NCBI RefSeq assembly: GCF_026262505.1
Contig: NC_067207.1
Coordinates: forward strand, 12,058,082-12,122,081
DNA: 64,000 nucleotides
Source: Trichomonas vaginalis G3
Taxonomy: Eukaryota; Parabasalia; Trichomonadida; Trichomonadidae
Direction of reading: 5' to 3'
How positions within the stretch are numbered: position 1 is the stretch's first letter; each line of letters begins with the position of its first letter. The notes below the pieces were generated by a model. The model searched no databases and was not told the DNA's origin. It saw only the letters and a list, made by a program, of their open reading frames with translations. Of the stretch, positions 9,388 to 20,711 are shown piece by piece. Made by a program: the position numbers and the translations under genes.

Positions 9388-11472
9388 ATACAAATTTTTT
9401 CAAAAATTATCCTCCCGCTTCTCTGTTGCATCGTCTTTGGGCACCCGAATTGCGCCACAGATATTTTCAATAATACTGATGAGCCAATTCCGGTGCCCGA
9501 GGAAAAATGGGCTAAAAGGAAGCTTTTAGGAACAAATCGACAAAAAATTCGAATTCATTTCGATTACGATCTATTAAATCCTTCAAATACAGATACAATG
9601 CGATGCGATTCCATCGGGCAATATGTTGTATGGGGTCCGAGCAGCGAATATAAAGTCACGTGCAAAAAAGAACATATTTTTAATGAAACGACTCGTAATA
9701 GAATCATAGGTACTATCAACAATGTTAAATCGTATTTAGAACGCGTATTATCAGTAGATCCACTAGAACAAACAATCAAAGCTCGAAATTTAACAGGATA
9801 TTATTCGATACCTCCAACAACATATGAGAACGTAAATTTAGTTTTCCATATAGTTGCACGACCATTTAATGACAATTTTTACGCGGTTACACAAGTTACT
9901 CAATATTTAGATACATCAAAGCGTCCGCTTGAAGCTGTTATATGTATAAACCCTTCTCTAGCACCAGATGAAGTTCAAAATGATACTGCTAGGTCATCAA
10001 ACTTCTTCTATGCAATGTTACACGAATGCATCCATGGATTAGGTTTTCTCAACTCTTTCTACAAGTATTATCATCCAGCAGACTCATATACACCTTACCA
10101 TCCAAACGCTTGCAGATTTACGAAGCTTCGAATCCAAAGAGTTTTTTTAATTACTCCACACGCCCATGCATACGGTGTTCGCCATTACGGATATGAAAAT
10201 ATTACAGACGATAATGGAAATACATGTCCTGCCGGTATAGAATTAGAAAATGGGGGCGAATCTACCCAAGTTTATTCACATCTTGAGCAGAGAGTGTTTT
10301 ATTCTGATCTTATGACTTCTGTTCTTGTTCAATCTTCATCTGAACCTTTCTTGAGATTTACAGATGCGACAATGGCCATTTTATTGGATACAGGCAACTA
10401 CGATGTAGACTATCATTATCTCAGGCCAACAATCTTCGGAAATCCTGAAGCTTTTCCTAAAGATTCCAAAGATTTAGTTTCATTTTCTTATGGACCTCCA
10501 CATTTGTCTTTCCCTTCTCAATATGTCATCTATGATCCAACAGATACCAAAGATTTGTGCTCTTTCGATTACAAATCATGGGGAAACAACGCGACAAATT
10601 ATATTCCAGTTCCACCTTGCAATTCATCGACCACTTACTGCAAGAATAGGATGTTCTATAACCCACTAGGATATGGATATGTCGGTGATAGCAATATCTT
10701 TGATTTCCAGATATATAAATATTCTCATACTTGTGAAAAAGGATTTGCTACAATCCCTGGTAATCTTAAGTGTCTCAGGTACAAACTGACTGAAAATAAC
10801 GTTACGTTCAAGCTCCCTCTCGATGTTAGATACCCTCAACAATTCGCAGTTTGTAATGAAAAAAATGACACAAAAACATGGGTAAATTATTCATATTTTG
10901 ATAAGCACGGATACAAGAATTACGGGTATTACAAGTGTCCTGACTTCGAGAGATTCAAGAGGAGCATCAAACTGTTCAATTCTTATTTCGATTCCGATCC
11001 ATTTGATTTGAATTCTTCAGTTTCATACAAAACAGAATCAGATGAAATTGATGATGGAGCATTTGACATGAAAGAAGAAAATAAAACGGAAATAATACGT
11101 CCAACACCTCTCATTGCTCAACATACTCCTGCAACAAAAGATGATTCATCTGGTGACAGCGTAAATCCGAATTTTTCATACATGGGAACACATTTAACGA
11201 AAGCAACTTTCTGGGGAGTTCTTGCATCTGTTGGAGCTGTTGTTGTTGTGTGTGGAACATTGATTTATTTAGCAGGAAAGGTGTTTAAGACTCCAATTGA
11301 GTCTATTGATGAAAAAGACAACAAAATGGAGTTGGAACATAAAAAGAAGAGAAAGAGAAGAACACATAAAAAACAACAGAAAACTGAAGAAGAAATGAAA
11401 TTAAAATCAATGAATCAAGATGAAGAAGTTAAACACCAACACAAACACAAAAGAAGGAAACAAAAGGAATAA
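9388..11472 (+). CDS. GP63-like (leishmanolysin, M8) surface metalloprotease; start codon lost
   Basis: A type I membrane zinc protease of about 694 residues. The zinc motif HECIH sits at about residue 212 followed by GLGF, the third histidine is in SHLEQR near residue 298, and the Met-turn is LMTS shortly after: the leishmanolysin set. One C-terminal transmembrane helix (WGVLASVGAVVVVCGTLIYL) precedes a strongly basic cytosolic tail. Cysteines and N-glycosylation sites are plentiful. The first in-frame ATG is deep in the ectodomain, yet in-frame codons from 9388 encode a good signal peptide (KIILPLLCCIVFG), beginning with ATA where ATG is expected. So the gene has either lost its start by one base change, uses a non-ATG start, or carries a sequencing error. 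Members of this family are ectoproteases linked to host-cell interaction. Confidence 0.88.
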   Translation: MQIFSKIILPLLCCIVFGHPNCATDIFNNTDEPIPVPEEKWAKRKLLGTNRQKIRIHFDYDLLNPSNTDTMRCDSIGQYVVWGPSSEYKVTCKKEHIFNETTRNRIIGTINNVKSYLERVLSVDPLEQTIKARNLTGYYSIPPTTYENVNLVFHIVARPFNDNFYAVTQVTQYLDTSKRPLEAVICINPSLAPDEVQNDTARSSNFFYAMLHECIHGLGFLNSFYKYYHPADSYTPYHPNACRFTKLRIQRVFLITPHAHAYGVRHYGYENITDDNGNTCPAGIELENGGESTQVYSHLEQRVFYSDLMTSVLVQSSSEPFLRFTDATMAILLDTGNYDVDYHYLRPTIFGNPEAFPKDSKDLVSFSYGPPHLSFPSQYVIYDPTDTKDLCSFDYKSWGNNATNYIPVPPCNSSTTYCKNRMFYNPLGYGYVGDSNIFDFQIYKYSHTCEKGFATIPGNLKCLRYKLTENNVTFKLPLDVRYPQQFAVCNEKNDTKTWVNYSYFDKHGYKNYGYYKCPDFERFKRSIKLFNSYFDSDPFDLNSSVSYKTESDEIDDGAFDMKEENKTEIIRPTPLIAQHTPATKDDSSGDSVNPNFSYMGTHLTKATFWGVLASVGAVVVVCGTLIYLAGKVFKTPIESIDEKDNKMELEHKKKRKRRTHKKQQKTEEEMKLKSMNQDEEVKHQHKHKRRKQKE

Positions 11473-13592
11473 TCTTTAGTTCTTTTTATATTTTTTTGTT
11501 TATTTTTTTATTTATTTTGTATATGTTTTTATATTAGATTTAAATGCTATTTTTATAGATATCTTTATATCAATTAGTTTTTAAATATATGTCTTGGATT
11601 AGTTAGTTTTTTACAACGCATTTATTTCAATAATTTTCTTCAATTGTAGACTGAGATTTTCATTTCTCATTTATATTATTTAATGTTCGCTCTCAATTCC
11701 TAGAAATCTATCTAAACACATGGCATCGAAACTATTATTGCATCAAATTGTTTGCTATTAAAAAAAGATGTTCGTGCCGATACAAGATATTTGGTCAGGT
11801 CGAACCTTTCCAGAAAAAGAGCACAAAATCTGAACCTAGTTTAATTTTAGGTAATGCCTCCATATATACACCACCCTAACTCTATTACGATCAGGGCTGA
11901 TAGAATTGAATAAAAAATGACAAGGGGAAATTTGTAATTTACTCTTCTATTTGAAAAATGATTTCGAGTTTCGGGCTTATGAAATTATTAGTGAGAATGT
12001 TTGAGGGGTGAAATTACACTCAATATAGGTAAATTTAAGGTTTAATGTTGTAAACAGAAATTCATCAAAAGTGACACCTCAGAAAAGCTAAAATATTGAA
12101 TTTTTGGAACTTTTGATAGAGCACGTTTTTAAATATTAATTAAAGTAAATGTATATTTTGTAAAGATTCTTTTTAATAAAAAAATAAAATTTTGAAGAAG
12201 AACACAAAATCTTCTGAAAAATAATATCACATAAACTCATATTATTTTCTAATATATAACTATTTTATATAAAAATCAAATTCAATGATCTTAAGGGTAT
12301 AGTCCACTAAAAATTTTTAAGTTTTGACAATGAAAATAAGCTCTGTGACCATGTAAATATATATATATGCAAAACGAGAGGTTATGCCATAATTTTTTTT
12401 AGTTATCAAATTTTCCTTTTTTTGAGAGAAGTCTCTCAATAATTTGAGAAGAATCTTTGATATAAAGAGATACACATTTGTAGAACGAAGTAAGTGTTTT
12501 CCAAACATTTTATATGTTCATCCTGTATAACAATATAAAGCTGCATAGTGCCATCTTGTGCGTTTGCTATTTTATGCACTTTTCATTGAGATAATCCCTC
12601 TTCTCGGGTGATTTTAACAGTCAACTCAATTTTAAAATAAAGATTTCATCAAAATGATTTCGAAATTCGGATATTGATTATATAAATAGCACTGTTAACA
12701 TATTTTGGATGAGTAAAAAATACCTTGTTTTGTATGCATTTAGTACACCTTTATTTTTGATTAAAACTATAAAATTTTTATTCCTTATATAATAAATAGT
12801 ATATGTTACATAAACATGAAATTCAATAGCATTCAATTTTAGATTTTTTAGATTTGGTAAATTTTAGAAGAAATAAAATCAGCAATCAAAATAAAGAAAC
12901 TTTTTTTGTATGATTACCTTTTGGTACTAAATTTTGCATTAATAAGTAAATTATCTGTATTATTCTGTGAGCACAAGCCCTCAGTTATGCTGGTAGTGAA
13001 TGATGAATCGTCATTTTGCGAAGAGAACGCGATTATTAAGGTAATTTTGAGAATTGTCTTGAATTATTTAAAATTAAAGTTAATTGAATAGGTAGGATAA
13101 CTAGCCTTTGCTAAATTTGTATAATTTGACCTTATTCTAGTTGGATCTGAGAATATTTTGCTGAAATAATAAATTATATCGCCGATTTATGAAAATTTCT
13201 CTGATGGGACCGACTCGCTGAAACGTATTAGTGTTAATGGTAACTTGTCTGAATTTTCAAATTTTTTTCGAAATCCAAAAAATCACAAACAAAAGCATCA
13301 AAATTAGATTTGCATTTAAGGTTTTCTTTTTTTTTTGGAAAATAAAAATATTTTTTCCCCAATAAAGTTTATTTTTACTTTTGAGAGGAATAGAAACGTT
13401 ATTTTGGAATTTTGAAACGACAGAAATGTTCCATTTTTAATGTAGATTCTAAAATGGGGTCAAATTTTTGATTGAACCGTTATCCATTGAAAAACCTCGA
13501 TTTTAAAATGTTATTCCAAAATATTCATCTAATGATATAGTATATATTTATTAATTATTACTTTTTATTCAATTTTCACTTTTGGCGGGATT
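11473..13592. other. Long AT-rich intergenic region
   Basis: About 2.1 kb with no credible gene. Short frames at 12317-12508 and 12906-13091 are low-complexity chance frames. The right part presumably contains the left end of the Mutator-like element, but I could not find its terminal repeat by eye. Confidence 0.5.
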
Positions 13593-13597
13593 TCATT
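13593..13597 (+). promoter_or_regulatory. Initiator-like TCATT before the transposase
   Basis: TCATTTTTTTG lies about 13 nt before the ATG at 13611 and matches TCAYW; a second candidate, TCACTTTT, is at 13577. Confidence 0.4.
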
Positions 13598-13610
13598 TTT
13601 TTGTTGTTGT

Positions 13611-14902
13611 ATGGGCCATATTGTTCACCCAAAACGGAAAACAAAGGCAATGCATAACATTTTACTCCACGAACGTCGTCGACTCTCAGCGCGACAGATG
13701 CTTGGTGCTTGCATAATGACCGGAATGCCATATACAAAAGGTGCTCGCTTTCTTTCTCTTTGTGGAACTAAGCCCCCTGTGAAGAGTGGTGTCATGAGAC
13801 AACAGAGATTTTGTGACGATAAGATTAGAAGACTTAAAAGTATTTCCCTAATGCTGTCGAGAAAGTCCTTCAGTGGTTACTTATCCATTGATGCAAGATG
13901 GACGCACAGGCGAAACTCGCCAAGTTGTACAGTAACTGCGCTCGATGCTGTCACAAAAAGAGTTCTTGCATGCGTGAACATCAACCATATTGGTGGAAAC
14001 AGACAGCATGCTCAGTATTCCGGAGCTTCCAACAATATGGAAAGTGCTGGAACTCGAATCATCTTGAAGCAATTAAAGAAATACAATATCTTGAAAGATG
14101 TTAAAGAGATTATTAAAGACCGAGATAACAAAAGTGTCTCTGTCTTTAAAGAATTTGGCGTCTCTCATCTTGAAAGATTCGATCCAGGTCATGTATCAAA
14201 AAATATCTCAAAAAGATTTTACAAAGTTCTCAGCTTCTCATAAGACAGTTGAAGTTTTCAACGACAAGACTCAGAAGATTGAAAAAATAGAGAGACCTTT
14301 CTGGGGTCTGAATGCAAGCCTAAGTATGTGGCTTTGGTCATGTTTTGCCGAAGAAAATATTGACAAACGTACGAAAATGTGGGAGAATTGTGTCTACCAT
14401 TACGTAGGCAATCATTCTTTTTGCGAACCGCACAATTACAAATGCTTTGAATGGCAAAAAGGTGTCAATTCGATCCAACTTCAATTCATGCTCTATGACT
14501 GGGTTCACAAATGGACACCCATAGTTTCCAAAGTTTCTTCCATTGGATCTACCTGCATGAATGAAGCGTTTAACTCCAAAATTGCATGCTATTTGGACAA
14601 ATCAAGAGCCTGGAAGAACATTAACATTAGAGTTAACGTTGCAATCTTAGAATGGAATGATCCAGAGCATTTTCTCGGAGATATACAAAAAGCATTACAT
14701 CTTCCCCACTTCCAGAAGATTGTGTCAAATCATTTGAAGAGAATTGTTACTCCAAAATGATATTGAAACAAAAAACTGTTACAAAAGGTTCTAAAAAACA
14801 GAACAAATACAAAAAATTCATTCAGAGTGTACCAGGAGGAGATTATCAAGTTTTCAAGTCCGAATGGGAATCAGAAGACGAAGACATTGATGACTTTGAT
14901 TA
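13611..14902 (+). pseudogene. Mutator-like transposase, frameshifted
   Basis: Three frames must be combined to read the protein. The first part (13611-14243) has the DDE-type segment LSIDARWTHRR, then YSGASNNMESAGTRI and an acidic motif KDRDNKS, followed by HVSKNISKR. This follows the Mutator-like pattern D-x-RW ... SxxME ... D-x-D ... H(V/A)SK. A frameshift near 14,220 moves to the frame ending at 14760, which carries the Cys/His cluster CVYHYVGNHSFCEPH. A second shift near 14,755 reaches an acidic tail ending at 14902. With two breaks it is probably dead unless the breaks are sequencing errors. Terminal inverted repeats were not identified. Confidence 0.72.
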
Positions 14903-15132
14903 ACGAAAATTACATTTTATTTATTGTTTTTGTTTTTAATTAAATTATTATTATGCTCATTTTCTTATTTTGATTTTTTCTCATTATGATATAAATAATT
15001 TATTAATGCATTTATCCAATAATTATGCTATGATATTTTTATGCCTTATTTCATTTCTCTTATATTTGATAATCTGGTAAAATATAGTTCAGACTATAAT
15101 CATTTTAGATTATTGATATATTTATATAGGTT
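14903..15132. other. AT-rich spacer between two mobile elements
   Basis: Separates the transposase remnant from the poly-A start of the 34-kb element; nothing recognisable. Confidence 0.5.
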
Positions 15133-15211
15133 AAAAAAAAAAAAAAAAAAAAAGGTAGTGGGGCCTCCAGGCACTTCGTGCCCTCTAGCCCCGAAGATGT
15201 TTAGTATAACT
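15133..15211 (+). repeat. Left terminal inverted repeat with terminal hairpin
   Basis: A run of 21 A (15133-15153) is followed by GGTAGTGGGGC and a stem-loop at 15160-15192: outer stem GGGGC/GCCCC, a symmetric 5-nt internal loop, inner stem GGCAC/GTGCC and loop TTC. The sequence to about 15211 is repeated inverted at the right end. Confidence 0.85.
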
Positions 15212-15411
15212 TTGTCCGGACAAGTAAGGGTCTATCGTCGCTACAGGAAAAGTTACGGGCGTTCCAAGGAAGTAAACTTTGAGAAGCCTTTTCCCCTTAT
15301 AGAATGAGATAGGACGGTTATTTTACAAAACTGACAACACTTTGACCGAGTAGTTTTTTGTGCTGAACAAATAGTGTCATATAAACATCTGTCAAAAACC
15401 GCTTTTTAACT

Positions 15412-15417
15412 TCACTT
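15412..15417 (+). promoter_or_regulatory. Host-type initiator TCACTT before the coiled-coil gene
   Basis: TCACTTAAA immediately precedes the ATG at 15421 and matches the trichomonad initiator, so the outermost element gene can be read by host RNA polymerase II. The right copy has the same sequence before its start at 48098. Confidence 0.5.
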
Positions 15418-15420
15418 AAA

Positions 15421-18400
15421 ATGCCACGTAAGCTACGTAAGAATATACGTAAGAGGAAGGGAGCATTGAAACATCCAATAGTAAAACTGACACCACAACA
15501 ACAGTTGCAACAACAAATTATGAATGACCCCACTATGTTGCAACAAATGTCAAGCAACCCTATGCTTTTAAACCGAGTTATTGGTGCACAGAGTGGAGGT
15601 TTAAGAGCGGCACTTTTAGCGAAAATGGCAGGCTATGGTGGAGCTGCAGACGGAACAGCTTATAACCCTCAAAGTCAAATGAATTTGAGTTCACTCAAAA
15701 ATCAAATAACAGATGTCAAAAAGTCAAACATAGACATACAGAAACAAATAAGTGAAAACGAAAAGAAACTAGAATATGACAGACACACAAAGAAACTCAA
15801 TGAGTTAAACGTAGAGAAAAAGAAGAAAGAAGAACAACTGAAAGAACTAAGTACAGAGGAATATGCGAAAAAAGTGTCAGAAAAAGCAGCAGAAGTAGCA
15901 AAAATGGAACAAGATGTTATAAATTTGAAAAACCATACTACTCAATATAAAGTACTGAAAGATGAAGAGATAAAACAAAAAGCCCTGAAGACATATATGG
16001 ATAGCGATGAGTATAAAAAAGAAGTTGAAGCAAATGTAAAGGCAGAAAAACTTTTACAGTTGCAAAACCAAACCGTACAGTATGAAAACTTAGCACAAGA
16101 AAGTAAAAATAACGACGCAGCCATGCAAAAGGCAATGAAAAGCGCAGAATATATAAAAGCTAATAATGACTGGTTAGATGCCCAAGCCAACGCCAAAGCA
16201 GCCCAACTTATAGGGTCAATAAGGACAAAAATACAAGCGGATGAAGACAGTTCAAATGAAGCTTTAATGAATGCTGACTTTAAGAACGCCTTCGAAGCTC
16301 TTCATAGTAAGGTGAAACTAGTGAACGACTTCTCATCTGGAAAGAAACTGAAGTCTGAAGGTTTCGACAACGAGTTAAGAGAAGTAGCACAAAATATGAC
16401 GAAAATAACAGATGCAGCAACGAGACAGGCAGTTCAAAGTGCCTATGACGCCGTTAGAGCAACTGTTGTGGAAAGTCAAGAAAAAGAGTTACAACAGACC
16501 AAAACAGACCTAGTAAATGCTTTCTTAAGAACGAAAAGTCAGGTAGGACATTATGCTGCAGATGGAACATATGTGCCAGCTGGTGGAACTTATATACCAC
16601 CAAACCCTCCAAGAGAAGCACCTGCACCAGGACTACCTAAAACATTTACATCGTCACATGGACACAGACACAGGCATGCACCAAAACCAACAGTTCAAAA
16701 CACTGCACCACAACCAACAGTTCAAAATCCAGCACCACAACCAACAGTTCAAAACACTGCACCACAACCAACAGTTCAAAACACTGCACCACAACCAACA
16801 GTTCAAAACACTGCACCACAAACAGAGCAAGGACATAAAAGAAGTAGAGAACAAGGAAACCAAGAATTCTTAAAAATGCTTAAGGAAAATTATGGTTACC
16901 CAGATACTCTTGACTTTAGTGACAGATATAAAGAAGCTATTAGAAAGTTCAAGGAAGGAAATACTGACCCGAACCTATTTAGCTTTATGGTTCAGCACCA
17001 AATGGGATATAATTTCAAACCTGGAAAATACAAGCTCGCTAAGGGATATGATTTAATAGCATATCATCCAAATGACATGGATGAATTTACTCCGAGATAT
17101 TTGGTGTCAGAGATAAATGATAATTCAACTATCTTCATGAAACGCGTAAAAAATAGAGACGGAACGAAAGAAGAAAGGGTTATGAATGCGGATGACTTAA
17201 ATAGGGAACTTGTTAAAAACGGTCTCGGAATATATGAAATGCCAGCAGATGAGGTACAAGAAACTCCACAGGAAGAAGTTCAGATACAACCAGACATGGA
17301 AGAAATAGTTCAGCAACAACAGCTAGAAGAGCCAGAAGGAAACGAACAAGTCCCTCCTTTGGAAACTAACTTCACAGAACTAGATGAAGATTTGGAACAG
17401 CCGAAAAATCTTGACCCTCAACAAGAGTATGCGGAGAATATGGAATCTTTCCAAGAGTCTAAGAAAAATTCGGCTGACATAGTAGAAGAATATCGAAAAA
17501 TGTTCGCCGACATACAAAAGACTCCAACATCAGATGAAAATATTCAGCATAGAATGGAAGAACTGAAAGAAAGTGTACGCAAATACAACAATCCTTTTTA
17601 CTTACGACCATATAACGTTCAATCTTTGGCTGAACTCGGTGAAAATAAAAGGTTAAATTTCAACAAAACATATAGAAATGAAACATTGTTTAAAGTTCAT
17701 TCAGAACCTAACCAATATGGAAACAAACCTACTTTTGTTTCTGCAGACTATGGAACTACAATGAGATGGGGTCATAAAGCTAATCCGGATAGGTGGTTCA
17801 TAAACTTACAACCACAATTCCAAGAAGTTGTAGACGCAATGGAAGTGAATGGTGAACCAGATATAGCTGGTATTTTCAGCGCGGCTTTAATGCCATTGAA
17901 AGATATGAAACATGCAGATATTTTGGACCAGTATGAAATGAACATGGCTGATGGAAATATAACACCTGACGTTCTAGAACATTTATCTCAAAGAACTACA
18001 CAGAACCATAGAGATGGTATATTTGGTGAAGAGTTTAGAAAGAAAGTTAGGGAGAGAGAAGGAAGAGAACCTATTGTACATGACCTTGCAAACGAAAGTT
18101 TACAAAATGTCATAAAAACTTACTTTGCAGACAATGAACTGAGAAGGGATGAATATTTAAGAAACTCAAATGGACAGTACCAAATGAAATGTTAGTATTG
18201 AAAAACATGTTCCTTGACAAAATAAAACCAACTACAGAAATAAATGACGCAAGACTGAAACATTGGGTAAAAGCTTTCCCATTCACAAAAGATATTATTG
18301 GTAACATGGAAAGAAAACCAGAATGGCTACAAAAACATATATTTGGAAACGAGCATATTCCATATGGACAAGCTATATTTGAAGAGCTTGAACCGGAAAC

Positions 18401-18623
18401 TCAGGAAAGAGTCATGCAAACAATAAGCGAAGACTCAAATACAAACTATAACAAAATCTTTCTAGGATATTGGTTACCTGAGATGGGCGACCAGAGCCCA
18501 AAGGCAAAAAGGACATGGAAAATTTACAACATACTAGGTGAACATGAGGCAAAAATGCAACAACTTGAAGCAGAGGGCAAGTTACCAAAAGCGACACCAA
18601 AGAAGAAGAGTAGAACAAAGTGA
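15421..18623 (+). CDS. Large coiled-coil virion-type protein, left copy, one frameshift
   Basis: About 1,070 residues if read through; the right copy is intact. It starts very basic (MPRKLRKNIRKRK), then has Gln-rich sequence, a charged coiled coil (residues 90-250), a Pro/Gln repeat region with five 27-bp units at 16687-16821, an acidic Gln/Glu segment, and a folded-looking C-terminal third. The frame closes at 18195 because a run of four A near 18,165 is three here; the rest continues at 18189-18623. I recognise no enzyme motif. Its basic N-terminus, length and position beside the capsid candidate suggest a structural or DNA-associated virion protein; that is inference. Confidence 0.7.
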
Positions 18624-18744
18624 AAGTAGTGAAGAAGTAACTTCATCTAGTGAAAGTAGTGGCAATGAAGGAAAAAGAAGAGTTAAAAACTCAGTCAGGA
18701 AGAAAGTAAAGCTTGGTACGAGTGGGTTCTATTATGACACATAA
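18538..18744 (+). CDS. Small Ser/Glu-rich then basic protein overlapping the coiled-coil gene
   Basis: A 68-codon frame, +1 relative to the coiled-coil gene, overlapping its last 86 bases and running on for 120 more. After the overlap it reads as an acidic serine stretch and then a basic stretch (KRRVKNSVRKKVKLG), a non-random composition. The same frame is kept in the right arm at 44753-44959. It could be a small basic DNA-binding protein or a C-terminal extension reached by frameshifting. Confidence 0.45.
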   Translation: MNMRQKCNNLKQRASYQKRHQRRRVEQSESSEEVTSSSESSGNEGKRRVKNSVRKKVKLGTSGFYYDT

Positions 18745-18776
18745 ATTCAACTATTCTATATTTTTACCCATATGAA

Positions 18777-20381
18777 ATGTACGCCGCTCAGAATATAACG
18801 CCAACAGTTTTGGATGCCATGAACGGAAATGTTTCCGAATGGTATATAACGAATGCGACAATGCCATTAGAAGGTCAGAAATAGTTCCTGGAACTTACGA
18901 ATATACAACTGCTGTTTCTTATGGAAACGTAGGTGAGTTTGGAGAAGGTTCTTCAACAACAGTAGATATTGCTTGCGACAGGTTTCATATTATTCTATTG
19001 ACAACTCATTCTTATACGTGGAACAAGACATTGAAATAAAACCTTCTGCCAAGTTGTCTGACAAGAAAGGTTGCAATGGAATTTTCTATGTCGGATACCA
19101 ATATGCTCCAGAAGTTTTCATGGGATATAAGATATATTCTAACTCTGACTTAGTTCAAACAGTAACATGGGCAAACTATGAATGGTTCGCTTTGAGAAAC
19201 TCAGTACAACCACAAGCTAGAGAACAAACAGACCAGTATGCAAATATTGAGAAAATAAGAAGACTTGACCCTAACGTTCCAGGAGTTTATGTTAACCTTT
19301 CTGGTTCAGATGGAACTGCTGCCACTAAAGTAAAACTGAAACTTAGAGTTCCTTTGTCATCTTTCCTCATCTTCAGGTTTTTAAGATACTTGCCAAACTG
19401 GGCAGGAAAAATTTCTATCGAACTTACTCCAAGCAAAATAACTTAGTCATTGCACCAACACAAGACCCATTCACTATTACAGACGTAAAGGGAACAAATC
19501 AAACGTCATTCGCCGAATTTTGCAAAGACAAAGTTGACTTAGACTTTGGTTTCTCAAACTTCAACAATGAAGTAAACTATTATTTCAATGCTGCTGGAAC
19601 TGCTTGGGACCAGTTAAGTTCACATGCGAAAAGTTTGAATGCAAGAGATAGAAAGCAGACTTGCAGTCTATATGTTGGACCCAGATATTTCAAATGCTTT
19701 AGCTGCCAAATATATTGCAGTTCCACTTATGTTCCCTATACACCAAATATCTGTCAAAGACTTTGCAGGTGAAGTTGGAAACCAAAGTGCTGACCCAGGT
19801 GCAAGAACAGATATTGCTTTAACAACTGCAATGAAACATGCAGATACTATGTTTGTACTGTTCAGACGAACTATAAATGACTATTCTTGTTTCTACAACC
19901 CCGGTATTAAATATCATATAAACATAGATGGCAAATATTATCCAAGAGAAGAATATTCTACAGTTGAGGATATGAGGTCATACAACTTGACATTAGATGC
20001 TATGAACTTTAACAACAATTTCACAACAACCATTAACCCTGAAATACAAAGTTCTATTATGCCATATGTGAAAGTATGGACTCATACAGGAGGTCAAAAA
20101 ACTCAATATACAAATGGAGACCGTTCAAACTTTTGGCTTGGCATTCCATTTGCTGACTCAGAAGACTTTATGGGTGGTATTTCAACTGTTGGTACTGTAC
20201 AAATACAATATATGGTGACAGAGACGGTCCAGATGAACTGAGAGCAAAGAAGTTTACAAAACCAATAGCACTTTTCACGGAAGATGCTCTTTTGAAGATT
20301 CGTTCGATGAAACCTGCTGGGGCTCCTCAGATTGGCATAACGACAGCTTCCATCGAGCAGATTTTGGCAGCAGGTCAGTAA
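18777..20381 (+). CDS. Candidate major capsid protein, left copy, frameshifted
   Basis: The frame set spans 1,605 nt, exactly 534 codons plus stop, but is broken by small indels, for example two extra bases near 18,843 and one missing T near 18,992. It starts MYAAQNITPTV. Composition is beta-rich with few charged runs, rich in Asn/Thr/Tyr/Phe, as in double-jelly-roll capsid proteins, and the length is right for Polinton-type and virophage capsids. It lies next to the minor capsid candidate, the helicase and the ATPase. There is no short sequence motif for this fold, so the call rests on size, composition and context. Its last 107 nt overlap the convergent 139-aa gene. Confidence 0.5.
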
Positions 20382-20693
20382 GTTGTTCTTGAACTGACTT
20401 CTCTCCGTCAAATATTGACAGTACGCCAGTTTTGACATAATATTGTAAGATAAACTTACCTTTAGAAATATCTGTAAGTTTTGTTGTTATATTTTTGTCA
20501 ACGTCAAGAACTTTCACCATCTCGGTTATACCAACTTTCTTTGCTTTATGAAAAATTTTGGTTCAGCAAATATTGCTATTCTATAACATTTACCATTGTT
20601 TGTATAAAGAACTATTCTGTCAATGTATTTGTATTGTTTGTGTGTGTAAACTTTGTTCTGCTTCAATTCGAAGAGATACTCGAATACGTCCAT
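20275..20693 (-). CDS. Unknown 139-aa element protein, left copy, frameshifted
   Basis: Runs against its neighbours: it converges on and overlaps the capsid candidate and diverges from the 193-aa gene with only 18 bases between the two start codons. The right copy is intact (MDVFEYLFELKQNKVYTHK...). It is charged and soluble, with alternating beta-like segments; no family recognised. In this copy the frame breaks near 20,520. Confidence 0.55.
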
Positions 20694-20711
20694 CTTTTTA
20701 TTCTAAGTAAA

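Noticed and set aside
12317..12508. Small frame in the 11.5-13.6 kb spacer
   Set aside because: AT-driven Ile/Lys/Tyr-rich composition, no initiator motif, no family.
16654..16863. Trp/Cys-rich repetitive minus-strand frame (LNCWLWCSV repeats)
   Set aside because: Purely the antisense of the 27-bp PTVQNTAPQ repeat; repetition alone keeps it open.
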